From Flavipsychrobacter stenotrophus (GTDB lineage Bacteria; Bacteroidota; Bacteroidia; Chitinophagales; Chitinophagaceae), in assembly GCF_002954265.1 (NCBI RefSeq), contig NZ_PPSL01000010.1, positions 36,278-100,277 of the forward strand: 64,000 bases of DNA, written 5' to 3'. The notes beneath the pieces are model-generated. The model had not been told where the DNA came from and searched no databases. It was given only the letters and a program-made list of their open reading frames with translations. This document shows, piece by piece, positions 10,141 through 20,258 of this stretch (positions are counted from its first letter, which is position 1; each line of letters starts with the position of its first letter). The position numbers and the translations under genes are program-made.

Positions 10141-10237
10141 TTTTTTTAAGTTAAAAGTCAAAAGTTAAAACCAAAAAGTGTGCAGTAGTCGCCCTGTCTC
10201 TTTAGTGTTCTATTCTTTGATAGACCCTATTACACAT

Positions 10238-11437
10238 TTACTTCGGGTATATCATTGCAAACTCTACATCCTGCCTGTTGTTGTATGCGTCGGTTATTTT
10301 AAATAGTGTGTCGTACTGCGATACCATCTGGCAGTAGATGGTAATACACTCATCAAAGGTCACTTCGCGGCCATAGTCGTAGTTAACTATAAAGTCGAAG
10401 AGGTTATTACCACTAGCCAGGAAGCCATTCTTCACCTCATCCAGGTTGATCTGTATCTCCTCCTGCACCTGTGTTTCCAGGTACTCGTCAGAAATGCCCT
10501 CGGCCATTGGCTGGTTGGTCTTCACATTGCTGTGCTTGCCTTTGGCCACCTTCCTTATAATGTTCAGTGCATCACTATCTGTCTGCAACTGGTCTAACGG
10601 AATATTGAGCGGATAAGTAGGATTAGGCTCAAACACAACAGCTGTATTCTCGGCAAGTATCGCCTTTATGTCTGTCTTGCTCCGCAGCTCGAATTGGTCT
10701 TTCAGGTACTTTATCTGCCGTAGCTTCTCTATTACCCCGCTATGATGTTTTATCCTGTTCAGATACTCTATGATCTGCCGCTGAATGTCTATGAGGTTGT
10801 GCCTGCATTCATTCAGTTGCAGCTTGAGTACAACGATCAGCCTGTTGAGCTCTTCATCGGCAGCCACTCTAAAGAAAGTAACTTCATCCTCACCAGATAC
10901 CAATGCGTCTGTTTCGTTGATCAGCTTATAAACGGTCGCCCTTTTATCATCCAGGTGCTCCAACTTGGTTTGCTTTATCTTGTAGTTAGGCTCGTTCTTA
11001 AAGGTGTTATCAATGTTCCTGTTCAGATCTACCACATTACGCAGGGCAATGACACCTATCTTCCTCAATGCCTGTTTTACCTGGCGCAGGTAACTATACT
11101 TACGGCCTTCATTATTTTCCTGCAGATAGTAAATAATGTTCTGCTTTATGTTCTGTATGTGTTCATTGATGTAAGAGGCATTGATCTCCTCATTTACCTC
11201 CATCACCTGCTCAAAAAACTGCAGGAACACATCATCCAGCTCCAGGTTATTGCCATTCTGCCGCACCACTGCATAGTCCACCAGGGCAGTTATCTTATCT
11301 GCATCAAAGTCTACCAACTCCAGCGCATAGTCATAGTTAAAAGAGAGGATCTTCCTCTTTTCGAACAATTCACTAAGCAACTTTTGTTCCCTGCTAAGGG
11401 TAGCCAATAGCTGTTGTATGGACGAGAAAGTTTTCAT
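10238..11437 (-). CDS. jetA: JetA-like (MukF/kleisin-like) subunit of Wadjet
   Basis: 399 residues, first gene of the leftward operon. The N-terminal ~100 residues look winged-helix-like, followed by long helices (about 100-280) and an acidic C-terminal region, the layout of MukF-type kleisins. No obvious enzyme motif is present. It is separated from jetB by about 97 bases. In the complex it would bridge the JetC heads. Identity is inferred from operon order and size; which Wadjet type it belongs to was not determined. Confidence 0.72.
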   Translation of the reverse strand: MKTFSSIQQLLATLSREQKLLSELFEKRKILSFNYDYALELVDFDADKITALVDYAVVRQNGNNLELDDVFLQFFEQVMEVNEEINASYINEHIQNIKQNIIYYLQENNEGRKYSYLRQVKQALRKIGVIALRNVVDLNRNIDNTFKNEPNYKIKQTKLEHLDDKRATVYKLINETDALVSGEDEVTFFRVAADEELNRLIVVLKLQLNECRHNLIDIQRQIIEYLNRIKHHSGVIEKLRQIKYLKDQFELRSKTDIKAILAENTAVVFEPNPTYPLNIPLDQLQTDSDALNIIRKVAKGKHSNVKTNQPMAEGISDEYLETQVQEEIQINLDEVKNGFLASGNNLFDFIVNYDYGREVTFDECITIYCQMVSQYDTLFKITDAYNNRQDVEFAMIYPK

Positions 11438-11448
11438 AAGTCAGTGTG

Positions 11449-11456
11449 CAAATATA
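11449..11456 (-). promoter_or_regulatory. -7 element of the Wadjet operon promoter
   Basis: The minus strand reads TATATTTG, a perfect TAnnTTTG Bacteroidota -7 box, ending 12 bases before the jetA ATG. The transcript would therefore have almost no leader. A T-rich stretch (minus-strand CTTTTCC) at the expected -33 distance is only a partial match. Confidence 0.5.
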
Positions 11457-11747
11457 GTTGAACCATATGACCCCGAACGGAAAAGAAATCCACACAAATA
11501 CCAACTAATTTATATTTATAAATATACAGTATGACGTGTATTTGAGGGAGAAATGAGGGGTACTTGTATTATGGTGTATTTGTTATACACATGTTGGTAA
11601 GGGTGATTTGAGAATGAGGGCCAGTCTAAGTTACTCAAAGAGAACCGGCAGGATAGCTGTTGGTGAGAAGACACAACATCGGCACATTAGAACGAGACAT
11701 GGCAAGTGACATTGCAGATAAATAAATTTAGCAATAAAATAATTTAG
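11457..11747. other. intergenic region upstream of jetA and tRNA-fMet
   Basis: A gap between divergent jetA and the tRNA gene. Apart from the two promoters it is AT-rich, with short repetitive TATATTTATAAATATAC-like text around 11510-11530. No gene, RNA or strong hairpin was recognised. Confidence 0.5.
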
Positions 11748-11779
11748 TTTGGTGTGATGGAATAAACTCCGTACTTTTG
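11748..11779 (+). promoter_or_regulatory. promoter of tRNA-fMet
   Basis: A -33 TTTG at 11748-11751 and a -7 TACTTTTG at 11772-11779 are separated by 20 bases, matching the Bacteroidota sigma consensus well. The mature tRNA begins 10 bases after the -7 box. Confidence 0.7.
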
Positions 11780-11788
11780 CACCCACAT

Positions 11789-13423
<1,635 letters not shown>

Positions 13424-13427
<4 letters not shown>

Positions 13428-13654
13428 GCTGCTTTAGTTTGTTGATTATCAATGTGTAGTGCAATTTTCCTGCCAGATTTTTTCCTTTTAGAAACCACAC
13501 TATAAATAAACCGAGTGTATTTCTTTATTGTGTCTATCAGTTCATTCACCTGCTCATCCGTGTAGTTTTTAAATTTCTCAAATTTCCTTACTTCTTCCGG
13601 GGTGATGTCATGTGTTCTGTTGTACGAATTTACGTTTCCTATCTTACTATTCAT
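13424..13654 (-). CDS. small protein upstream of and coupled to the recombinase
   Basis: 76 residues, basic C-terminus (SKRKKSGRKIALHID), helical centre. Its stop overlaps the recombinase start (ATGA), so the two are translationally coupled. Position and size would suit an accessory or directionality factor, but no family was recognised and this role is only a guess. Confidence 0.6.
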
Positions 13655-14135
13655 AAAGCTGCTTTGTTGTTTTCAATACAAAAATGTGGTTACTCAGACA
13701 GCCACTTTTACCAGGTTATGCCGAGATGTGATGAGCTGTGTTGACCATTGCTGAGTTATGTCGAAAAGTGTTGTTATGTGCGGATTACCTACGGAAGTTC
13801 AACCAGAATTAAGAAACGATAGGTAGTTCTTCCAATGTGATGATGGTGCAAAATGTAGAGATATATTCATGCCAAAGTATTTAAGAATAGTACTACAATT
13901 AGCACACCATAAAACAGTGTGTTTTTGACAAATTTTCCGGTTTAAATGAATTCTAATTCTCATCTAAATCCTCGCAAATCCCGGTCAAATGGTGTTCAAA
14001 TGGAGAGATGTATATCTATTTTTAGCTTGTCAAATAGTCTTTATCAGATTTCTTGATTGTCATGAAATATTGGCAGGTATTCGCCGATAGGATGGGCAAA
14101 ACATAACCAAATCAGATAGTACTTGCTATCTAATA
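13655..14135. other. intergenic region with imperfect direct repeats upstream of recombinase operon
   Basis: About 480 bases without a gene. GTTATG-YCGA-type repeats occur at 13715-13733 and 13755-13773, 40 bases apart, with a further GTTATGTGCGG next to the second. Closer to abiEi there is a perfect hairpin AGATAG/CTATCT (14114-14119 and 14126-14131). These may be binding sites for recombinase-associated factors or regulators; no function is shown. Confidence 0.45.
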
Positions 14136-14165
14136 TGTCAAGTAAACTGCGCAAAATACTTGACA
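14136..14165 (+). promoter_or_regulatory. 9-bp inverted-repeat operator over the abiE promoter
   Basis: TGTCAAGTA (14136-14144) and its exact inverse TACTTGACA (14157-14165) flank 12 bases and overlap the expected -33 region of abiEi. AbiEi-type antitoxins repress their own promoters by binding inverted repeats, so this is the natural operator candidate. Confidence 0.6.
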
Positions 14166-14188
14166 TTTGATATAATTGCCTATCTTTG
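14160..14188 (+). promoter_or_regulatory. promoter of the abiE operon
   Basis: TTG at 14160-14162 and a perfect -7 TATCTTTG at 14181-14188. The ATG at 14194 lies only 6 bases after the -7 box, so the mRNA is nearly or fully leaderless. This also argues against the TTG start at 14176, which would fall inside the promoter. Confidence 0.6.
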
Positions 14189-14193
14189 TAATT

Positions 14194-14919
14194 ATGAGAG
14201 TGGCAGAAAAAATAGAAAAAATGATACTCAAAATGATTCCGGGCAATACTTTCAAATATCAAGAATTAGGTATTGCCAAGGATGAGTACAGCGCTGCAAC
14301 CAAAGCAATTGAACGCCTGATAAAAAGGGAAGTCATTAAACGGGCATCTACAGGATTGTTTTATATACCGAAACAAACTGCGTTTGGCAATATTATGCCT
14401 AGGGAGGAAGAACTATTAAAGCCATACCTTTTTAATGGTGGTCAAAGAACTGCATATATCACTGGCATTACCCTGTATAATAGGATGGGTATAACTACAC
14501 AAGTACCTAAAAACATAAGATTAGCAAGTAGGGATAAACGCATCGTTACAAAAATTGGTAGCGTTGAAGTAAAGTCGGTGAAAAGCTATGTGGAGGTTAC
14601 TAATGAAAATTACTACTTATTGGAATTATTAGATGTTATTAAAGACTTTAAGACTATCCCAGATGCAGATAAAACTCAAACGATTCGTTTCCTATTGAAT
14701 AAACTTGGCGAGCTTACTGTGAAAGAAAAAGAAAAATTAATTTGGATAGCACTCAAATATCCACCAAGAGTAAGAGCTTTGACAGGTGCTTTGCTTAGTG
14801 AGCTAAACCCTACCGACCTTTTGCAAGAATTAAAAAAAAGTATCAACCCTTTGACGATTTATAAGTACAAAATTACTTCACAACAATTGCCTACAATTGA
14901 AAACTGGAATATTCAATAG
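14194..14919 (+). CDS. abiEi: AbiEi-like antitoxin / transcriptional regulator
   Basis: 241 residues from ATG 14194 (MRVAEKIEKM). The N-terminal ~70 residues form a winged helix (FKYQELGIAKDEYSAATKAI, then LIKREVIKRASTGLFYIP), followed by the alpha/beta domain typical of DUF6088/AbiEi proteins. The product should bind the operator and repress, and counter, the AbiEii toxin encoded 2 bases downstream. In the AbiE type IV system toxin and antitoxin do not bind each other directly. Confidence 0.8.
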   Translation: MRVAEKIEKMILKMIPGNTFKYQELGIAKDEYSAATKAIERLIKREVIKRASTGLFYIPKQTAFGNIMPREEELLKPYLFNGGQRTAYITGITLYNRMGITTQVPKNIRLASRDKRIVTKIGSVEVKSVKSYVEVTNENYYLLELLDVIKDFKTIPDADKTQTIRFLLNKLGELTVKEKEKLIWIALKYPPRVRALTGALLSELNPTDLLQELKKSINPLTIYKYKITSQQLPTIENWNIQ

Positions 14920-14921
14920 TT

Positions 14922-15899
14922 ATGAACCTGCATAAAAACAAAGAACTTTTTCTGGATGCAATTATCGCTACATCTCAACGGTATAATATCCCGGAAATAT
15001 ACATTGAAAAGGATTATTGGGTAACCGTGGCCTTATATGCAATTTTTCATTCGAAAATTGCAGAACAGGCTGTGTTTAAAGGCGGTACGGCATTATCTAA
15101 ATGTTACAAATTAGTCGAGCGTTTTTCTGAAGACGTAGATATAGTGGTGCTTCATAATGAAGGTGAATCAGCAAATAAGTTGAAAGCAAAATTGAAGGCG
15201 ATAACCGATGTTGTAAATGGTGAAATGCCTGAGATCGAAATCCCTGGTATCACAAACAAAATGGGACAAATCCGCAAAACAGCCCACCAGTATAGCCGGG
15301 AAAACTTAAAAGGGACGTTTGGACAAGTAAGGGAGCATATTATTTTGGAAGCAAGTTGGCTTGGCAGCTCTGAACCGCACACAATGGCAAATGTAACCTG
15401 CTACGTTGTTGATATGATGTCGGCTGCCGGGCAGGCTGCAATGATTGAACAATACAATTTACAGCCATTTACAGTTAAGGTTTTAAGCAAGGAAAGGACA
15501 CTCTGCGAAAAGATAATGAGCCTGGTACGTTTCTCCCAAACCGAAAATCCTTACACTGATCTGTCGAATAAGATCCGGCATATTTATGACATCCACATGA
15601 TGCTGAAAGATGAGGGTGTAGCAAAATTCTTTGATAGTGCAGAATTCAATAGGTTGCTATCAGTTGTAGGCAATGACGATGTCATTAGCTTCAAAAACAA
15701 TAATGTGTGGTTAAAAAACCACCCGAAGGAAGCCATCATATTCCGCCACCCTGCCGAAACATGGGAAAAGATAAAAACGGCGTACAATACAACATTCAAA
15801 GATTTGGTGGTGGGCGTTTTACCACCTGAAGGAGATTTAGTCAATACTTTGAAGCGGGTTGCAGACAGATTAATAAGTGTTACTTGGAGCGTACAATGA
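14922..15899 (+). CDS. abiEii: AbiEii-like nucleotidyltransferase toxin
   Basis: 325 residues. The nucleotidyltransferase fold is shown by VFKGGTALSK (54-60) and the paired acidic RFSEDVDIVV (Asp71, Asp73). A later KIMSLVRF segment matches the conserved region of the AbiEii/AbiGii family (PF08843). These toxins transfer nucleotides, in some members onto tRNA acceptor ends, and cause abortive infection. All catalytic motifs appear intact. A large palindrome starts 20 bases after the stop. Confidence 0.87.
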   Translation: MNLHKNKELFLDAIIATSQRYNIPEIYIEKDYWVTVALYAIFHSKIAEQAVFKGGTALSKCYKLVERFSEDVDIVVLHNEGESANKLKAKLKAITDVVNGEMPEIEIPGITNKMGQIRKTAHQYSRENLKGTFGQVREHIILEASWLGSSEPHTMANVTCYVVDMMSAAGQAAMIEQYNLQPFTVKVLSKERTLCEKIMSLVRFSQTENPYTDLSNKIRHIYDIHMMLKDEGVAKFFDSAEFNRLLSVVGNDDVISFKNNNVWLKNHPKEAIIFRHPAETWEKIKTAYNTTFKDLVVGVLPPEGDLVNTLKRVADRLISVTWSVQ

Positions 15900-15918
15900 G
15901 AGTTTGGCTTCATTGCTT

Positions 15919-15979
15919 CATAACCTTTTGACCGAAGATATAGTTCGATTTTGAGGATATCGTCGGTCAAAAGGTTATG
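15919..15979. repeat. 61-base near-perfect palindrome after abiEii
   Basis: CATAACCTTTTGACCGA (15919-15935) pairs perfectly with TCGGTCAAAAGGTTATG (15963-15979), and inside it GATAT pairs with ATATC around a 15-base loop. The RNA would form a hairpin of about 22 pairs. There is no T tract, so it is not a standard terminator; an mRNA-stabilising 3' structure, recombination site or mobile-repeat end are alternatives. Confidence 0.75.
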
Positions 15980-16071
15980 ACTGATAATCAAAATTTGCAG
16001 CAACCCGTTCGGCGATACATTGCCTCCATATCAAACTTCTATTAGAATATATCGGCTACGATATGGCTACT

Positions 16072-16091
16072 TCATAGATTTCTCATAGATT
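16072..16091 (+). promoter_or_regulatory. tandem TCATAGATT repeats (11-base period)
   Basis: TCATAGATT occurs at 16072-16080 and 16083-16091, one helical turn apart, upstream of the gene at 16147. Spacing on one DNA face suggests a regulator site. No clean -7 box was identified next to it. Confidence 0.4.
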
Positions 16092-16121
16092 TGACATGGT
16101 GGTATATTGGAAACAATTTGC

Positions 16122-16631
16122 TGGCGTGTCAATAACAGTTACTCTCATGGCTAAAACACAAGAAAACACCAGCGAAAACGCTCAAAAATCACGAGAACAA
16201 CTGCAAAAAGATGTCAATTCTCTCAAGGAATTACTTCGGGAAGCGTATTTGGAGATACAAAAACTAAAAGAAGGCCTTCACAATTACGAAAATCCGGGCG
16301 ATGGGTACAACAAACGCTGGACAATGGTTACCAAACTCGTTTTCCTGGTCGCCAAAGCAGGTAAACCTTTGCGCTCAGCAGAAATAATACCGCTTCTTAC
16401 AGATCGGCAGCCGGAAATAATCAAGAAGCAGGATAGTTTGGAAAAGTATATCTCCGCTTTCCTGAATACAGCTATGAAACACGGTCGGCTAATTCCTTAT
16501 AAATTGAAAGGTGTCCGTGGCAACTTCTATTGCCTGCCGGAATGGATGGATGAAGATGGTGAGTTGTTGCAGAAAATGAGACAAAAGGTATATTGACCAA
16601 TAGGTGAAAATAACAACGAATTGACACGCCA
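16122..16631. repeat. 12-bp perfect inverted repeats bracketing one gene
   Basis: TGGCGTGTCAAT (16122-16133) and its exact inverse ATTGACACGCCA (16620-16631) lie just before the start and 24 bases after the stop of the 149-codon gene. No target-site duplication was seen outside them and no transposase is inside. A small cassette and a paired operator are both possible. Confidence 0.65.
16147..16596 (+). CDS. unknown protein with coiled coil and winged-helix-like domain
   Basis: 149 residues from ATG 16147 (MAKTQENTSENAQK). An in-frame ATG at 16096 lies upstream of the inverted repeat and is less likely. Residues about 10-45 form a Glu/Lys/Gln coiled coil. Residues about 55-135 look like a winged helix (KLVFLVAKAGKPLRSAEIIP, then LRSAEI...NTAMKHGRLIPYKLKG). 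No family was recognised. A DNA-binding or nucleoid-associated role is a guess from shape. Confidence 0.65.
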   Translation: MAKTQENTSENAQKSREQLQKDVNSLKELLREAYLEIQKLKEGLHNYENPGDGYNKRWTMVTKLVFLVAKAGKPLRSAEIIPLLTDRQPEIIKKQDSLEKYISAFLNTAMKHGRLIPYKLKGVRGNFYCLPEWMDEDGELLQKMRQKVY

Positions 16632-16706
16632 AGATAACAGACAAGTAATAAACCAGAAACATTCTGGTTAAATGACATTTATAACATTGCGCCAATTACA
16701 GGCACA

Positions 16707-17432
16707 ATGAAAACAGAGGATGATTTTAAAAGACTAAAAGAATCTCTTGAAAGTGAACACAACCGAGAGTTCACAGATGAAGAGGTGGAAAAGGCATTAG
16801 ATGACCTCAAAGTATACGCACGTATTCTTTACAGTTTTGCAGAGAAAGAATTGCGGTTAGAAAATTTGTTGAAAGCAAACCCTGATGGCTTCCATTTTGA
16901 TGGTAAAAACGGCAAATGCCAGATATGCGAAGAAGATGCATTCGGAGAAAACTCTTGGTATGACCAATATGGTCTCAAATGCGCAGTTTGCCAGAATGCA
17001 ATTAATAACAATGTAGTACCTGCTGAAATTGCGAATAGTAGGGATAGTTGGTATAGCACAAATGAGTTAGAAAACTTTTTCAATATCAGTAGGTCAGAAT
17101 TAAATCGCCATGTGAAAAGTAGCTTTCTAAAAGAAAGGAATATTACATCAACCAAAAAGAAAGTGCATTTACGCCTCTTCCTCCTCGAAGACAATAAAAG
17201 TGCTCTGCCACCTAAAGAACTGGTGAGTGGTAAAATAGTTCCTATGGATAGAAAAGGAGAACAATATTTCACTTATGCTATGTGGTACGAACACATCGAT
17301 GATGAGGGTCTTGAACGTTTAAAAGAATACGGCATATTTAATTATTTACCAGATGCGTTCGCTAAACCACTAATAAATGGTGGTCATTTTTGCTACAAAG
17401 TTTCAAATCCGCTATTTGTTCCAAAGAAGTAA
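16707..17432 (+). CDS. unknown protein with Zn-binding Cys cluster
   Basis: 241 residues. An acidic helical N-terminus precedes a four-Cys zinc cluster at about 71-95: CQIC, 17 residues on CAVC. After it comes a helix-turn-helix-like stretch (STNELENFFNISRSELNRHV), then a C-terminal beta-rich part. No family was recognised. It lies 110 bases after the previous gene and 21 bases before the metallophosphoesterase, so it may share a transcript with the latter. Confidence 0.7.
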   Translation: MKTEDDFKRLKESLESEHNREFTDEEVEKALDDLKVYARILYSFAEKELRLENLLKANPDGFHFDGKNGKCQICEEDAFGENSWYDQYGLKCAVCQNAINNNVVPAEIANSRDSWYSTNELENFFNISRSELNRHVKSSFLKERNITSTKKKVHLRLFLLEDNKSALPPKELVSGKIVPMDRKGEQYFTYAMWYEHIDDEGLERLKEYGIFNYLPDAFAKPLINGGHFCYKVSNPLFVPKK

Positions 17433-17453
17433 TTATTCTTTTAGATTTATCAA

Positions 17454-18213
17454 ATGGCACTCAAAATACAGTACTGCTCCGATCTCCATCTCGAATTCCG
17501 AGAAAACAATGCAATTCTTAAAAGGAATCTAATACCTCCTATGGGTCAAGTACTAATACTCGGCGGTGATATTATGCTGTTTTCTGAAATGCACAGAAAT
17601 CAGGACTTCTTCAACTATGTCAGTGATAATTTCGAAACTACTTACTGGATACCGGGCAACCATGAATATTATCATAGCTCATGAACGGGTTGGAACAATA
17701 GATGAGAGTATACGGAGCAATGTTCACCTCGTCAATAATGTTACGCGTTTTCATGATGACGTAAAATTGATCTTTTCTACGATGTGGACAAAAATTAGTT
17801 TGTCAAATGCACGGTATATTGAGAGCAGTATGAACGATTTTCGTATAATAAAATACAAAGGATCCAAGCTTTCTACTGAAGTGTATAATAAACTACACGA
17901 AGATTGTTTGGTATTCATAAAAGCGGAGATCGAGAGTGATTTCAAGGGCAAAACAGTTGTAACTACACACCACATACCTACTTTTAAAAACTATCCTGAG
18001 CAATTCAAAGGTGATGTTTTAAATGAAGCTTTCGCTGTGGAACTTCACGATTATATTGCTCAGTCAAGAGTTTCTTGTTGGATATATGGCCATCATCATT
18101 CCAATATTCCCGACTATAAAATAGGCAATACACTCATGTTGACTAATCAACTAGGTTACGTCAAATACGGTGAACATAGAACCTTTAGGCCAGATAAAGC
18201 TATCGAGCTTTAG
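17454..18213 (+). pseudogene. metallophosphoesterase with a single frameshift
   Basis: Two overlapping frames together encode a complete calcineurin-like phosphoesterase. The first (17454-17684) gives CSDLHLEF, LILGGDIM and IPGNHEYYHSS then TGA. The second continues from about 17680 with RVGTIDESIRSNVHLVNN, VVTTHHIPTF and WIYGHHHSNIPDY to a stop at 18213. All five metal motifs are present across the two. One extra base near 17676-17684 would explain it; removal restores about 252 codons. It may be decayed, a sequencing error, or less likely programmed frameshifting. Confidence 0.85.
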
Positions 18214-18407
18214 GAGGGAACGATCCTTTCACTATATATTCATACCTCGTCGAAGGTTATCTATCAGTAGATGTCTAATGCACATTGATTTGGCACTTTT
18301 CATCTACCATGATAAGGGATTGCTATTCTTATAAATACTAGATTTCAGCTGATGAGATTATTTACGGTACTTGTAATTATCATCCAATTCTATATGATGA
18401 AAGCGAT

Positions 18408-20258
18408 TCATATTTTAAATACATTACCATGACCGAACAAATCTTTCGCTTTTTGAATCACTTCAGATTTAGGATCATGATAAAATACTATTAGTTTTTC
18501 TTTTGCCCTTGTGCAGCAAACATAAAATATTTTTTGAGTTCGTTCTAAAACGCTTTGTGTGCCTTGGTCTAAAAATAGGTATTCAAAATTATAATCGTTC
18601 CATCTACCATTATCTAAAACTACAAATACATTGTCAAATTCTGAACCTTTAATATTGTGTTGTGTTGAAAAAGGAGTGTAGCCTTCTACGTAGTCATGTA
18701 GATTGCAGAACTCTTGATATTTGACCTTCTTTACCCGATTGAATACATATTCCTTCTCTTCAAGGAACTCAAATAAAGAATCGCTTTTAGGCCATATTTT
18801 GGAACTGTCGGCAAAATCAATAACGTCTTCAATGGAACGGTCTTTCATGCCTTTAAGGACGTTAATTGCTTCCCTTAAATCAATTTTATCTTGTATTGAT
18901 GTTACCTTATAGCCATTAGCTCTTATGAATTCGTTGTACTTGCTCTGCTCATATAAAAAAATACATTCTTGGATATGAAAGAGATGTTTTATCAGACCGT
19001 CTCTCTTAGAGCCTTTCTTTCTCTCTTCTTCTTCTGTACCTTTTTTATTTCCAATAAGTTGGTCTTTGTCCAGATAAAGCCGCCTTACCTTTTCAAAAGG
19101 TAAATCTTTCAACTCATTATATAAATCAGGATAGTTTCTAAGAATAACGTCTTTTTTAAGTTCTCGCTGCCTGTTTCTGAGTGGAACTAAATCAACTATA
19201 GCATCAAAAGACTGAGTTTCATCTATCGCTAGATTATCTCTTTTGATACGGGCGATGATTTCGCTCTTTAGGCCTAAGATAGGGTCTCTATCGTAAATAG
19301 CCATTAACTCAAGGAAACCCGCTTTGGGTGCAATAAGATTATGAGTTAGATATAGTTCTTTTGTTTCCTTAGAATCCTTAAAATTCCAACCATTAAAATA
19401 TTCCGTTTCCTTAATTGCTGTAAAATCAGCATTATCTGAATACAAAAATTTGATCGAACCATTCTTATTATAATTCATTGCATTTTCATCGTCAGCAGGT
19501 TTTTGCCTTATCTTATCAATCCTTAGTTTATTTGCTAAATCGATAACAACTTTAGGGTTGCGTCTATTATCTTCTTTTAATACTTCTTTTACTACTCCAG
19601 AATTGACATAACTTACGATGTTTCCTACTGTGCCGTCATAGATAGATTGCATAGAGTCACCAAAAAAACCGATGATATTTTTTTTCTTGGACTTTTGTAG
19701 ATAATCTAGCAATATCCTTATGACCTCCGCTGCCGTATCTTGGTATTCATCAATAAGAATATATTGGTACTTGTCTTTTAAGATGTCCGACAATAGTGGA
19801 TAGGTTGCAAACATATATTCAGACAGCGCAATTACTTCATCGTGGGAAATTATTCCATCTTTTACTTTTCGCCATTCTTTATACTCAACCGCCTTATTTT
19901 TCAAGTAATTTAAGTTAATATCTTCACCGCTTGAGTCTACAATTTTTTCTGAACTAATCAGTTCGACAAGCGACTCCTTTAAGTTTTTTTGAAATGTTTT
20001 GATATTATCCCAAAGAAAATCATGAATTGTTGATACTCTTAAATTCTCAAAACGGACTCGTGAATTAATTTCTTTAACAGCAACGTTCGTATATGTAATA
20101 CACGCTACGTTTGCTTTTGGATTTAACTCAAATATTCGCTTTAGTACCTGAACTAAAGAATATGTCTTGCCGCTTCCTGCACCACCGCTCAGCAAGAAGT
20201 TTTCTCCTTTGGAAACATGGTAGAAGATTTCTTCAATTACTCCTAATTTTTCAGCCAT
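18408..20258 (-). CDS. gajB: GajB-like UvrD/Rep helicase of Gabija
   Basis: 616 residues. Superfamily 1 helicase motifs: Walker A LSGGAGSGKTYSL (about 18-30), motif Ia ACITYTNVAVKEI, Walker B ILIDEYQDT (about 168-175), a GFFGDSMQSIYDG motif III, and C-terminal FSTQHNIKGSEFDNVFV and YVCCTRAKEKL. It overlaps gajA by 16 bases. In Gabija, GajB senses or processes nucleic acid and works with the GajA nuclease against phage. At 616 residues it is longer than the type member (about 500), with an insertion between the helicase halves. The 3' gap 18214-18407 holds no recognisable gene. Confidence 0.87.
   Translation of the reverse strand: MAEKLGVIEEIFYHVSKGENFLLSGGAGSGKTYSLVQVLKRIFELNPKANVACITYTNVAVKEINSRVRFENLRVSTIHDFLWDNIKTFQKNLKESLVELISSEKIVDSSGEDINLNYLKNKAVEYKEWRKVKDGIISHDEVIALSEYMFATYPLLSDILKDKYQYILIDEYQDTAAEVIRILLDYLQKSKKKNIIGFFGDSMQSIYDGTVGNIVSYVNSGVVKEVLKEDNRRNPKVVIDLANKLRIDKIRQKPADDENAMNYNKNGSIKFLYSDNADFTAIKETEYFNGWNFKDSKETKELYLTHNLIAPKAGFLELMAIYDRDPILGLKSEIIARIKRDNLAIDETQSFDAIVDLVPLRNRQRELKKDVILRNYPDLYNELKDLPFEKVRRLYLDKDQLIGNKKGTEEEERKKGSKRDGLIKHLFHIQECIFLYEQSKYNEFIRANGYKVTSIQDKIDLREAINVLKGMKDRSIEDVIDFADSSKIWPKSDSLFEFLEEKEYVFNRVKKVKYQEFCNLHDYVEGYTPFSTQHNIKGSEFDNVFVVLDNGRWNDYNFEYLFLDQGTQSVLERTQKIFYVCCTRAKEKLIVFYHDPKSEVIQKAKDLFGHGNVFKI

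Noticed and set aside
9583..10161. Longer jetB starting at 10161
   Set aside because: It would start at TTG in a repetitive AT-rich leader; an ATG at 10138-10140 gives a normal N-terminus.
14176..14919. Longer abiEi starting at TTG 14176
   Set aside because: The extra codons overlap the -7 box TATCTTTG; the ATG at 14194 fits promoter and family.
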